Origin: Parasponia andersonii
Lineage: Eukaryota; Streptophyta; Magnoliopsida; Rosales; Cannabaceae
NCBI GenBank assembly: GCA_002914805.1
Contig: JXTB01000423.1
Coordinates: 1 to 64,000 of the forward strand
Reading direction: 5' to 3'
DNA length: 64,000 bases
Shown here: piece by piece, positions 45,182 through 55,443 of the stretch
Position numbering within the stretch: the stretch's first letter is position 1
Layout: every line of letters starts with the position of its first letter
Translations under genes and position numbers: made by a program
The notes under the pieces: model-generated
The model's input: the letters and a program-made list of their open reading frames with translations, nothing else
Told to the model about the DNA's origin: nothing
The model's database searches: none

Positions 45182-46609
45182 GTGCGAGCTTCATTGATTA
45201 CTTTTCTGAAGTCTAATTTGGACGTCTTCGCATGGCAGCATTCGGATATGGTAAGGATTGATTCAAGGATCATATCCCACCGTCTTAACATAGATCTGAC
45301 AAAAAAGCCTGTACGACAGAAAAGAAGGGCCATGAATCCAGAACGCTACGTCGCATTAAAAGAAGAGGTGGAGAAGTTGCTCAAAATTGGGTTCATAAGA
45401 GAGTCTTTCTACCCTGACTGGCTTGCAAATCCGGTCTTGGTAAAAAACACTAATGGGAAGTGGAGGACCTGTATTGATTTCACCGATCTCAACAAAGCAT
45501 GTCCTAAAGACAGCTTCCCTCTTCCAAGAATCGATCAGCTTGTAGACGTGACGTCGGGGCATGAACTTTTGAGCTTCATGGACGCATATTCAGGATATAA
45601 CCAAATCCCAATGTACGAGCTAGATGAGGAACATACCTCGTTCATTACTGATCGAGGGTTATACTGTTATAAAAAGATGCCCTTCGGACTTATCAACGAG
45701 GGAGCAACCTACCAACGTCTTGTCAATATGATGTTTGCAAAGCAAATTGGCAAGACAATGGAGGTATACATCGATGATATGCTAGTCAAATCAGATAAAG
45801 CTGAAGATCATATCAAGCACCTTGATGAGATGTTCAAAATCCTCCGGAGATACCAGATGAAGCTAAATCCCCAGAAGTGTGCATTCGGAGTAGGATCTGG
45901 AAAATTTTTGGGTTTTATGGTCAACCAGCGAGGGGTCGAAGCAAATCCTCAGAAGATACAAGCGTTGATTGATATGCAATCTCCTCGTAAACCCGGAGAT
46001 GTACAAAGCCTAGCAGGAAGAGTAACTAGTCTAAGTCGGTTTGTATCCAGATCAACCGATAAATGCCAACCTTTCTTTGAGGTGTTGAAGGGATCAAAAA
46101 GGTTCGAGTGGACAGAGAAATGCGAGTAGGCGTTCCAAGAATTGAAAAAAATACTTGGGTTCCCCTCCACTCTTGTCCAAACCAAATCCAGGAGAAGAAT
46201 TATGCTTATATCTCTCTGTTTCTAAGTATGCGACGAGTGCCGCATTAATTCGCGAGGAGGCAAATATTCAGTGACCTGTGTATTATGTAAGTAAAAGATT
46301 ACTTGATGCTAAAACCAGATATCCAGAGATGGAAAAATTGGCGCTGGCACTCGTCATTGCATCAAGAAAGCTTCGACCTTACTTCCATGCTCACTCCATC
46401 CGGGTTTTCACGAATTTCCCGCTGAAACAGGTCTTACAGAAACCTGAGGCATCAGGACGGCTGCTTAAGTGGGCTGTTGAACTGAGTCAATTTGACATCA
46501 ATTTTCAACCTCGCACCGCTATAAAAGGTCAGGCCCTCGCAGATTTTATTGCAGAATTTACATATGACGTCAATCTTCCCACGGGAGTACTCGAGAAACC
46601 CGCCTAAGA
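45182..46609 (+). pseudogene. Element D reverse transcriptase and RNase H
   Basis: Reverse-transcriptase blocks are clear: CIDFTDLNKACPKDSFPLP, FMDAYSGYNQI, KKMPFGL and the catalytic YIDDMLVKS. The canonical retroviral-type RNase H follows at about 46,200-46,600 (YPEMEKLALAL and TNFPLKQVL). Confidence 0.88.
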
Positions 46610-47130
46610 CACATCTAAGTTGTGGAAGCTTTATGTTGACGGGTCATCGACTGAAAATGGAGCAGGTGCGGGCATAGTTTTAATCAGTCCTGAAGGGCAC
46701 AATATTCATTATGCGCTTCACTTCAAATTCCTAGCATCGAATAATGAGGCCGAATATGAAGCACTGATAGCTGGCTAAAGCTCGCACAGGAAATGAAGGT
46801 CGAAATAATTGAAGTGTATAGCGACTCCCAGCTAGTCGTCTGTCAGGTTAAGGGTGATTATCAAGCGAGAGGAGAGAGAATGATGGCCTATTTGGAGAAG
46901 GTGCAGCAGTTATTCTTAACGTTCAACACTTATGATATACAGCTTCTTCCTCATATTAAAAACACCCGGGCAGATGCGCTCGCTAAGCTCGCTTCGACGA
47001 AAGATGCAGAATTGTTGAAGGTAGTTCCCATTGAATTTCTTATATCACTGTGCATCGAGGTCAAACCCCAAGTAATTATGCCAGTTGATGAAGAACCGTC
47101 GTGGATAGAGCCCATAATGCGATATATATA
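46610..47130 (+). pseudogene. Element D second RNase H (archaeal-like)
   Basis: KLYVDGSSTENGAGAGIV, NNEAEYEAL, VYSDSQLV and ADALAKLAS are the motifs of the additional archaeal-like RNase H that Tat elements carry downstream of their own RNase H. This places element D in the Tat lineage. Confidence 0.85.
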
Positions 47131-47169
47131 AAATGACAATCTCCCTAAGAATAAAGACGATGCAAGGCA

Positions 47170-48331
47170 GCTTCGCATGAAAGTAGCTCGCTATATCATC
47201 CAGGATGGACAACTTTATCGAATGAGTTTCAGCTCTCCATTATTATTGTACGTCAATGATAAAAAAGCACGCTACATTATGAGGGAAATTCACGAAGGAA
47301 TATGTGAAAATCATTCTGGGGGGCAAGCGCTTGCAAATAAGATTCTTCGACAAGGGTACTTTTGGCCAACTATGAAGAAGGATACATTTGAATTTGCTAG
47401 GAAATGTGATAAATGTCAACGATTTGCAACCATTCCTAGAAAACCACATGTTCCTTTAACTTCAATGACTAGTCCATGGCCATTTGCTGTGTGGGGAATT
47501 GATATTATCGGGATGCTTCCATTAGCGCGAGGTGGTTTGAAGTATGCGGTGGTCGCAGTCGATTCCTTTACAAAATAGACGGAAGCCGAGGCCTTGAGCA
47601 CCATCTCCGCGAAGAAGATGATAGATTTTGTTTACAAATATATAATCTGTTGATATGGTATACCACATACCATAATTTCTGATAATAGAAAGTAATTCGA
47701 TTGTGACGAGTTCTGTAACTTCTGTAATAACTTGGGCATCAAAAAGAGTTTCTCTGCTGTTGTTCATCCACAAGCCAATGGGCAGGTCGAAGCGATAAAT
47801 AAAATACTCAAGCAGAATATAAAGACAAAACTGGAGGAGCATAAAGGAGCTTGGCCAAAAGTACTTCCAGAAGTTTTATGGCGCACTACACAACGAACCA
47901 CTACTGGAGAGAGTCTATTTTCTTTGGCTTATGGATATGAAGCGATGATCCCTGTTGAAATTGGTGCGGGCTCCTTGCGGCGATCTATTTATGAGCAAAA
48001 TCAGAATGATGTATTGCTGAGAGTTGAACTCAATCTTTTAGAAGAGCGACGTGAACAATCTCAGCTCTGAATTGCATCATACCAACGACGCACTGCTCGA
48101 TATTATAATTCCAAAGTCAAAGGTAGACATTTTGAAGTTGGAGATCTTGTCCTTCGACGAGTTCTACCTAATAATAGAGAACATGGTGCTGGTGTATTTG
48201 GGTCTTCTTGGGAAGGACCTTATGTTATTGATAACGTCATTCGACCTAGGACATATAACCTAGCTCACATCGGTGGACAAAAGGTCGAGCATGCCTGGAA
48301 TGCAGAACAACTTCGTCGTTATTATCAATAA
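47170..48331 (+). pseudogene. Element D integrase
   Basis: The zinc-binding N-terminus (CDKCQRFA) is followed by the catalytic core (WGIDIIGMLP, VHPQANGQVEAINK) and a C-terminal part ending AWNAEQLRRYYQ at the stop at 48329-48331. It would join element cDNA to the chromosome. Confidence 0.87.
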
Positions 48332-48458
48332 ATCTTCATGTTATCTTCAACATCCTATTGTATCTTCTTCATTAATATTCAATAATACTTCTTCGGCTAT
48401 TACTTCAACTCATTTCCGATTGTTTTTTATAGTTTTATGGCAGTTTTCGGACATCATA

Positions 48459-48475
48459 AAACTCGGGGGGCAGTG
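48459..48475 (+). other. Internal polypurine-tract-like G-run in element D
   Basis: ACTCGGGGGGCAGTGGG lies 130 bp after the integrase stop. The true polypurine tract at 51,607-51,622 reads GGAGCTGGGGGGCAAT and abuts the 3' LTR. The GGGGGGCA core is identical. Confidence 0.5.
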
Positions 48476-48987
48476 GGATCAGAATGTTATCTCCTACTTG
48501 TTTCCTAAGGGACTATGCAAACGTCCAGTTAGAGGAGACATGAGTTTTAGATCGTCGAAGTATCTGAATCTCCTTAAAATCCTAGGATTTTCTCCTCGCT
48601 TCATGCCTCAGCATGTCGTATTATGCAATTTCCCTCCTCGAACAGAAAAGTAACTAAGCAAAATGTTCATAGTTCGAAGTGATATATTGCTATATCCTAT
48701 TTTGACATGGAACTTTTGAAACACAGTTAGAGTTTACATCACTCGTATTGACTGTTTTCTTAAGCGACCTAACCTATCCTAACGCTTAAAACTCGTTTTA
48801 AGTTAGTCGGATTCAAATCGCTAAAAGTGTACTGATCAATCACTTGTGATTGACTACTTAGTTAAAATTACTGTTGTTTTTTTTGCAGGAGCATATAAGG
48901 AAAAATAATATTTATTAAAAGAGTCATCTGTACATGCACAGAAAAGAAGGGGGACAAAGCCCGCATTGTTCTAAATAAAAAAAAAAT

Positions 48988-51253
48988 TCATGTAGAAGGG
49001 CTCGCGCCGCCATCCCCAGCCTTGGTGGTATCCTCTCTCCAACTCTGCACGAGTTCGACCACATCCTCGCCAAGGATGGAGAAGTCAAAATCCGGATGCT
49101 CGTAGAAAATGTTGAAAATGATAGTCGACGAGGCGATATCACTAGCTTTATCTTCGAGTTCTTTGACTTCGGTCGCCTTGAACTCCTCGATAGCTTTGTG
49201 AACCGCCTCAGTGGTCACTTCCCTCATACAATCTAGATTTTCAGAAATGACCTTCTCGAGCTCTTTGACTTTCTCCTCGAGATTCTCCTTGGTGAGTCTC
49301 TCCTTGGCCAGGTCCTCGAGCATCTGCTACTTTTCCAAGTTAAAGGCCGTTCTCTACTCCTCCCGAGCCTTTTTCGAGTTCTCGAACGCTTGTGTTATCT
49401 CTTCAACTTTTTCAGCCTTCTCCAAGCATTCGAGAACCGGGTCGTACATCAGGACAGCAGCAGCCACAGTCTAATATATATATATATATATATATAAATC
49501 TCTAATTGTTAACACCAAAAGAGTACACATGAAGAGAAGATAGAAAAACTTACATTGGCCAGTATCCTCATCGCAGATCCAAAAGCGACCTTGGCAGAAC
49601 GTTGCTTCATCCGCTCCCAACCTTCCTCAGATGTGAAGCGATCAATAAAGAATGCGCTCATACCAGCCTTCTCTGGTAATTGGTTGAGGAGTGCGAAGAG
49701 CTCATCACCCTTATCTGCCAAGGTCAGTTCCGAAGAAGTGGCAGCCTCGGTGGGGGGTTCAGGATGACTCGCTGGCTGAGATGGTTGTGGTGGAGGCGAG
49801 CTTGCTGGGAAGTCGACCTTCTCCTTCCCTTTTGATGGCGAGGTACTCTCGGGTGTCTTGGTTTTTGCCATGGACCCGAGAGTTGAAGGTGGTGCTCACA
49901 AGCCACTACCAATGACCATCTCTGTACAGATATGTAAGTGAGCGAGGAAATATAGTATAAGGGTAATTAGAATGAGCGTGTAATTACCTTCTTATTGTGG
50001 AGCTGGTTGAGGAGCTGGTGGTGACACTATCTCTGGAGATGAAGGTTCTGAGCATGGAGGTGTGGCTGGTGCTTTTCGTTTTCTAATCCTTGAAGACGAG
50101 GCACCTAAATCCGTCCTTTTCCTTGGCTTCTTCTTCGAGCTCGATGGCCTAGACGAGAGAACCGGGGGGNNNNNNNNNNNNNNNNNNNNNNNNNNNNNNN
50201 NNNNNNNNNNNNNNNNNNNNNNNNNNNNNNNNNNNNNNNNNNNNNNNNNNNNNNNNNNNNNNNNNNNNNNNNNNNNNNNNNNNNNNNNNNNNNNNNNNNN
50301 NNNNNNNNNNNNNNNNNNNNNNNNNNNNNNNNNNNNNNNNNNNNNNNNNNNNNNNNNNNNNNNNNNNNNNNNNNNNNNNNNNNNNNNNNNNNNNNNNNNN
50401 NNNNNNNNNNNNNNNNNNNNNNNNNNNNNNNNNNNNNNNNNNNNNNNNNNNNNNNNNNNNNNNNNNNNNNNNNNNNNNNNNNNNNNNNNNNNNNNNNNNN
50501 NNNNNNNNNNNNNNNNNNNNNNNNNNNNNNNNNNNNNNNNNNNNNNNNNNNNNNNNNNNNNNNNNNNNNNNNNNNNNNNNNNNNNNNNNNNNNNNNNNNN
50601 NNNNNNNNNNNNNNNNNNNNNNNNNNNNNNNNNNNNNNNNNNNNNNNNNNNNNNNNNNNNNNNNNNNNNNNNNNNNNNNNNNNNNNNNNNNNNNNNNNNC
50701 ACTTTGGGTATTCATCCTAGGATTGTACTAACAAGCAAGCTCATTCCTAAGAGGTCTACGGATTCGTAAAAATTATTCGAGCAGTTCATCAGAAAATAAA
50801 TGTTCGAGCAGTTCATCAGAAAATAAATATTCGAGCAGTTCATCAGAAAATAAATGTTCGAGCAGTTCGTTGGGAAATAAAATAGGCTATCAGACCCTAG
50901 AAATTCTTTTCACAGGTTCGTTTCTGCTTATTATCTAGTAATTCTATTCTACGGACTGAAAAAGGGGGAATAAAAAAAAACAATTCTCATTTCACTTCAG
51001 TGTGGGATGAGTTTTTATTCCTAAAGATTGAAATTACTTTTTCAAGAACAGAAGAAATAAGAGAAGAAATGAACTGACCTTTCTTCAGAAGCAGAGGATT
51101 TGAGATGGTTTGAACTTCGTCGGAGAAGAAACTGTGATTGTGCGAGCTGAAGGATGAAACGATGCTCTAGGGTTCTCTGAAGTTTCGATATTTTCTGAGA
51201 AGATGGAAACAGTAAAATAAAACAGGAACAGACTGGTTTCTGATATTTATATT
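48988..51253 (-). CDS. Antisense intron-containing gene in the 3' region of element D
   Basis: On the minus strand a plausible transcription unit opens with a TATA-like ATATAAATAT (about 51,244-51,253). A leader exon follows, ending at a donor AAAG|GTCAGTT near 51,078. The first visible coding stretch (49,989-50,169) is Ser/Pro/Lys-rich, including basic RIRKRK. Consensus intron borders enclose 49,927-49,988 (AAG|GTAATTA ... TGTACAG) and 49,474-49,553 (AAT|GTAAGT ... ATTAG). The exon between them begins near MAKTKTPESTSPSKGKEK. The last exon encodes a charged coiled-coil (ERLTKENLEEKVKELEK) and ends EHPDFDFSILGEDVVELVQSW plus a short tail at 48988. Part of the gene is hidden by the gap at 50170-50699. 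Antisense extra ORFs are known in Tat elements such as Grande; function is unknown. Exon structure is my inference. Confidence 0.6.
50170..50699. other. Assembly gap (530 N)
   Basis: Unresolved bases inside element D. Protein translations across it are meaningless. The size may be an estimate. Confidence 0.99.
50776..50883. repeat. 27-bp tandem repeat, four copies
   Basis: The unit TTCGAGCAGTTCATCAGAAA plus ATAAATG is repeated four times, the last diverged. It lies next to the assembly gap, in what may be the leader intron of the antisense gene. Confidence 0.9.
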
Positions 51254-51606
51254 TCAAGTACCGTTAAATCACAGTCGTAGATCAAGGAATTTGATTTTTA
51301 AATCTGAAGGCCGAGATTTACGCGGGATTTGATTCTTTCCGAAAAATCAGAATTGTTTAAAATTTGAAAAGATTTGGTTTTAAAAGAAAGACGGTTGATA
51401 TCATTAGACTTCCTCGAATTCTGCTCTTTCTCAGAAAAGGCTACACGTGTTCCATTCCGTCAGAAAAAGATACGCGTGATCTTGAGAGATGAGATTTGAA
51501 ATCTGGCGACTCTTCGACTCTTCAGAGACCTCAAGTTTAGGTCATGACATCGCATTTTTAAGGTGGCATGGTAATTGGATGCTCCATTTTGTCCTAAAGA
51601 ACTAAT

Positions 51607-51622
51607 GGAGCTGGGGGGCAAT
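51607..51622 (+). other. Polypurine tract of element D
   Basis: GGAGCTGGGGGGCAAT lies directly before the 3' LTR start (TGTTGTACGG at 51623), the position where plus-strand DNA synthesis is primed. Confidence 0.8.
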
Positions 51623-52298
51623 TGTTGTACGGTCTAAAATCCTAAGGTCGCATAAGGGTTAAGTTCGACCTCCTCCGTGTTGGATATGTGCGACCTCTTC
51701 CGCTTAGGTTATATGCGACCTCCTCTGTGTAGTCGTTTTACCTCTTTTGCATAAGTTATGTGCGACCTTCTCTGTATAGGTTGTGGGCGTCCTCTTCCGA
51801 AAGAAAAGGGAAACGAGTATATGCTTTTGTCAAACAGGAAACCTGCAAGGAAACCTCCTATTTATGATCAACCAGTTACCCGTTTTGAGTGGTTATCCAA
51901 TTATGTTATTACTTGAATTGTATTACCCGATTGTATAGTTACCCGTTTTCACAATTAGGAACATTGGGTTACCTTTACCTATATAAAGGGGACTCAATGT
52001 TCCAAAGGGGGGATTGATCAGTTTTTTAGTATCTCAATTGTTTTTCAGTTTTCCAATCTCCAGATTTCAAAATTCCGACTCTCAATTTGAGAGAGGTTTC
52101 TAGATGAGACATTGTACCCTTGAGTGCTTGTAATTCCCCATAAAATAGTAAAAAAACAGTGGACGTAGGCTCACCTTTCTTGGGATTGAACCACTATAAA
52201 ATCCTTTCTCTTTATTTGCTTTGATTAATAACCCAACTTACACAAGCCGCATCTCTTAATTTTTTCTAAATTTATTGTTGATAAAACCTCTATCAATA
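51623..52298 (+). repeat. 3' LTR of element D
   Basis: A near-identical partner of 41666-42354, 676 bp, running from TGTTGTACGGTC to CTATCAATA. Most differences from the 5' LTR are transitions. Confidence 0.92.
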
Positions 52299-52303
52299 GG
52301 CAT

Positions 52304-52969
52304 GTTCATCTGATATTGCTCAATGATCTCAAGGAAGTTCTCCTCTCTAACCTTGGATACACAGAAGTCTCGCATAGATCATGCATCTGACATGTTTTGA
52401 CACCAGCTCCTATGTGGTCACGTTTCCCCACTTGCACCATGCACTTGTCAATTAGCTATTGCAAATATTGTTCAGCAATGTCTTCCGTGGTCTCATCTGT
52501 CTCTCATAATCTAGGTGTTGGTATAAGGCCTTCCACAATCCATAGATGAATCAATTCTCTACGGAGTATCCTCCCAATCCTCGGGGAAGCCTCCCAAATA
52601 GGAAAACGGGGATTTAAGTAGTAAGATAGATCGTGATAGCTCAAGGCTAGTATCTCTTCCACTCTATATTGTTGTTGTTGTGATTTGAAGTTATTGAAGT
52701 GTAAATTCACGTCTCTTTCGAACTTTTCCCAGCCGTCCAACAAATTTTTGGTTCTTAACAACAAACCAAGTACAACAATTGTAAGAGGCAGTCCTCCACA
52801 CTTCTTTTATCATTTCTTTTCCCAACTTCTCATAGTGTGGTAGACATCCGCGTTCTCCAAAAATATCTCTTGGAAACACATTTTGCCATAAATGCTCCTA
52901 CCTTTCTTCCAGGGTCAAGAATGGGGGTTCAATTGGAGCAACATACGGATCAGCAGAAAATATTACTTC
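52304..52969 (-). pseudogene. CNL pseudogene block 3: GLPL to MHD
   Basis: It resumes with EVIFSADPYVAPIEPPFLT directly after the RNBS-B region, then FPRDIFGE, a GLPL-equivalent segment, RVEEILALSYHDL, an RNBS-D-like segment and CQMHDL. Frame shifts occur around GLPL and after the MHD. It stops at the GGCAT target duplication of element D. Confidence 0.87.
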
Positions 52970-52974
52970 TTTGA

Positions 52975-54575
52975 TATTAGTTATTATTAGCCTAAGATTG
53001 ACAACCCAAAAGAGGGTTAATTAGGTTTTAAAACTTTTTTTTGAAACTTTTTAACTATGTAAAATTATAGACCATTATTTTAAAAATTTAAGCTTAAGAA
53101 CAATAATACTAAATATATATCAATAATACAAAGTCAATTAAGTACAATAAATATCAAACACACAATCAAAGAGTTTGCAATAAAGTAAAGAGTGTAAGGA
53201 TAGAGAAAATACAAACACAATTTTTAAGAGGTTTGACAAATACGACGATTTGCCTACATTCCCGGCTCTTGGCAATTTGTTTTGAGCTTCCACTATTCGA
53301 ATCAAGATTGTGGACTTGACCGACCATTGTACAAATAGAGTGAATTCTTCTTAGGCTCGTCCAACCATTACAATAGTTTTGACTCTAACTCTATCACACC
53401 TAACATTAGATTGTTTTGACTCCGGTGCCAATCCTCATCTACACGGATTGTTTAGGCAATGGTGCTAATATCACCAACTTACGGGTTGTTTAGACTTTAG
53501 TGACAACCTTACCTACACTCAAGTTTTTAGACTCGGGTGATAACCTTATCTAGAAGGGATTATTTTAACTCTGGTGGTAACCTCACCTATACACGGTTGT
53601 TTACGACTCCAGTGCCAACCACACCTCATACTCAATGGTTTTTCAATATAAGATTGAACACAATCAAAAACTCTCCTTATAAAATAATGAATATAATTTT
53701 GGCTTATGAGATTTGAGAACAATGCACAATGAATGCTCTAAGATTAGCTTAATATAATTTTAAAATTAATTCAATGCAAGAATAGGATTTTGTACTTTGA
53801 AAGTAGTTGGATAACAATTTAAGTTCATGCAAAGTCTTTTTCAAGTCTTAAAATAGCTTATATTTATAAACTTGAGTGAAAATTAGCTGTTTATAACCGT
53901 TAGATACACTTTCTGCTATTTTCAATAGACCGAAAGTGAGTTTTCGATCGACTGAAACCATTTATCTTTGGTAGTGCTTTTTTAATAGTCGAATTTTAAC
54001 AGATATATTCTTGTTGCTACCAATTTTGATAGACTAGTAGAATTTTCAGTAGACCGAAAATTCTGCTTATTTTGACAGTTTCAGCATTTGGCTATCTTTC
54101 AGATTTTAACAGCTTTTTGTATTTTTCAAAAACTGATTTCTAAACTTGTTTTAAACACTTTAAAAATATTAGAAATCAATTTGAAAAGAGTATTTTGACT
54201 ATTGCAAACTTATTTTAGTTTCACAGAGATATTTAAGGATAATTTAGATAATATTCATACCGAAACATATTCTAGTTTGCAAATAGAAAATCTCTTTTTA
54301 ACCTATATCAAACTCTTTTGAAAAGTATAAGCCAATGCAAAGAGAATTTATGTGTAATGAACTAAATCAAATACAAGACTAAATATGACTGTACCCTAAC
54401 TAAGCATGGTCTTGTATCTTGATTGTCTATCTTCAAGCTTGATTCTTTGATTAATTTGAGTTAGAACTTTTAAAGTTATTTCACTTAACACTAAAATGAA
54501 ATCATTAATACCAAATCAAATGTTTGTTATCTTCAAAATAAGAGTGAGTAAGATTGACCCCTCAATTTCTTAACA
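52975..54575 (-). repeat. Solo LTR, 1,601 bp, in the CNL pseudogene
   Basis: On the minus strand it runs from TGTTAAGAAATTGAGGGG to AACTAATA. The plus-strand flanks are TTTGA (52970-52974) and TTTGG (54576-54580), a 5-bp duplication with one change. CNL coding joins across it (FTT-x-TK then EVIF). A minisatellite is inside at about 53,411-53,632. Confidence 0.75.
53411..53632. repeat. Minisatellite of about 38 bp, six diverged units, in the solo LTR
   Basis: Units follow the pattern TTGTTT(A/T)GACTC-GGTG-CAACC-ACCTACAC-GG, each 35-46 bp, repeated about six times with many changes. Confidence 0.75.
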
Positions 54576-54580
54576 TTTGG

Positions 54581-54821
54581 TTCATGTGGTAAATACAACT
54601 TTACTCCCATTTTTGCTTTTCAGAGAAGCTCCTTTTATTCCATTCCTAGCATCAGTTCTCTAAATATCATCAAGAATAACGAGATAACGCTTATCCTCCA
54701 ACTCATCCTTAATAAAAGTAATCAATTCATATTCTTAAAACTTCTGCATAATTGACTTTTCATTATTCATTTCTTCCAAGAAATCTCTCCTCTATTTACT
54801 TTTCTCAGAGTTTTACCCTAC
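54581..54821 (-). pseudogene. CNL pseudogene block 2: kinase-2 and RNBS-B
   Basis: On the minus strand DELEDKRYLVILDDI is the kinase-2 motif (the following Trp codon is a stop) and SKVVFTT is RNBS-B, again followed by a stop where Arg is expected. The block is bounded by element C on its upstream side and a solo LTR on its downstream side. Confidence 0.85.
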
Positions 54822-54826
54822 GTAAT

Positions 54827-55428
54827 TGATGCAGCGTGTCATGAGTTCAAGTTTTTTGAGCACTACAATTGAAATAAGTGAGAATTGGAGTTTCTGGTAA
54901 CTGGCGGTAGTTTTTGGTCTACTGCCATAGTGTACGACCTAATAATGATCTGCTGATTTTTCATCCAAAATAGTGACTTTCTCTTCGTAAGAATCAGTAG
55001 ATAAGATCGGTCTGCCGCTAGTTTTCGATAGACAGAATCGGTCTACTACTCAATCTACTACTCAGGCTACTGATTCACATTTTTAGCATTTTTGTTACTT
55101 GTTTTTGCATTTTTTCCTTTATTTTGTTACCAGATTTGGAATATTTTAATATTTTTGATAGGGTTTCGTGTTTTATCTAGTTTTTTTTCTATATATTGTA
55201 AACCATAAGTTCTTTTATTAGGAATTTGAGTTTTGAGTTTGAGTTTTGAATTGATTAATAAAATTCATAAAGAAAGTATCTCTTTTCTTCCCAAATTTCT
55301 GATATTCTTTGAGAATCAACGGTTGTTTGAAGCCTATTTCTTGGTATTCGTAAATGAATCAATAGCTCATAGTAGTTTGTCTTTAATATTCCAAAAGATT
55401 TTTCTCATTAAATGCTTCCGCTACATCA
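54827..55428 (+). repeat. 5' LTR of element C
   Basis: It runs TGATGCAGCGTG to GCTTCCGCTACATCA, 602 bp. The same LTR, in reverse orientation, bounds elements A and B. Confidence 0.85.
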
Positions 55429-55430
55429 AT

Positions 55431-55443
55431 TGGTATCAAAGCC
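55431..55443 (+). other. Primer-binding site of element C (initiator tRNA-Met type)
   Basis: TGGTATCAAAGCC differs in one base from TGGTATCAGAGCC, the standard plant primer-binding site complementary to initiator tRNA-Met, and lies 2 bp after the LTR. Confidence 0.88.

Larger units (their letters stand above)
41666..52298 (+). mobile_element. Ty3/gypsy Tat-lineage element D, structurally complete, 10.6 kb
   Basis: Both LTRs are present (41666-42354 and 51623-52298), with perfect target duplications GGCAT (41661-41665 and 52299-52303). In order follow a primer-binding site, gag, protease, reverse transcriptase, RNase H, a second RNase H of the archaeal-like type, integrase, a long 3' region with an antisense gene, and a polypurine tract. 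The double RNase H and the antisense gene point to the Tat lineage. The LTRs differ at roughly 25 positions out of about 675 by hand count (near 4%), so insertion was fairly recent. The coding part appears broken, with several interruptions, and a 530-bp assembly gap lies in the 3' region. It inserted in the linker of the CNL pseudogene. Confidence 0.92.

Noticed and set aside
50776-50883. Regular 27-bp repeat considered as a CRISPR array
   Set aside because: There are no spacers between the units, and the context is a plant retrotransposon.
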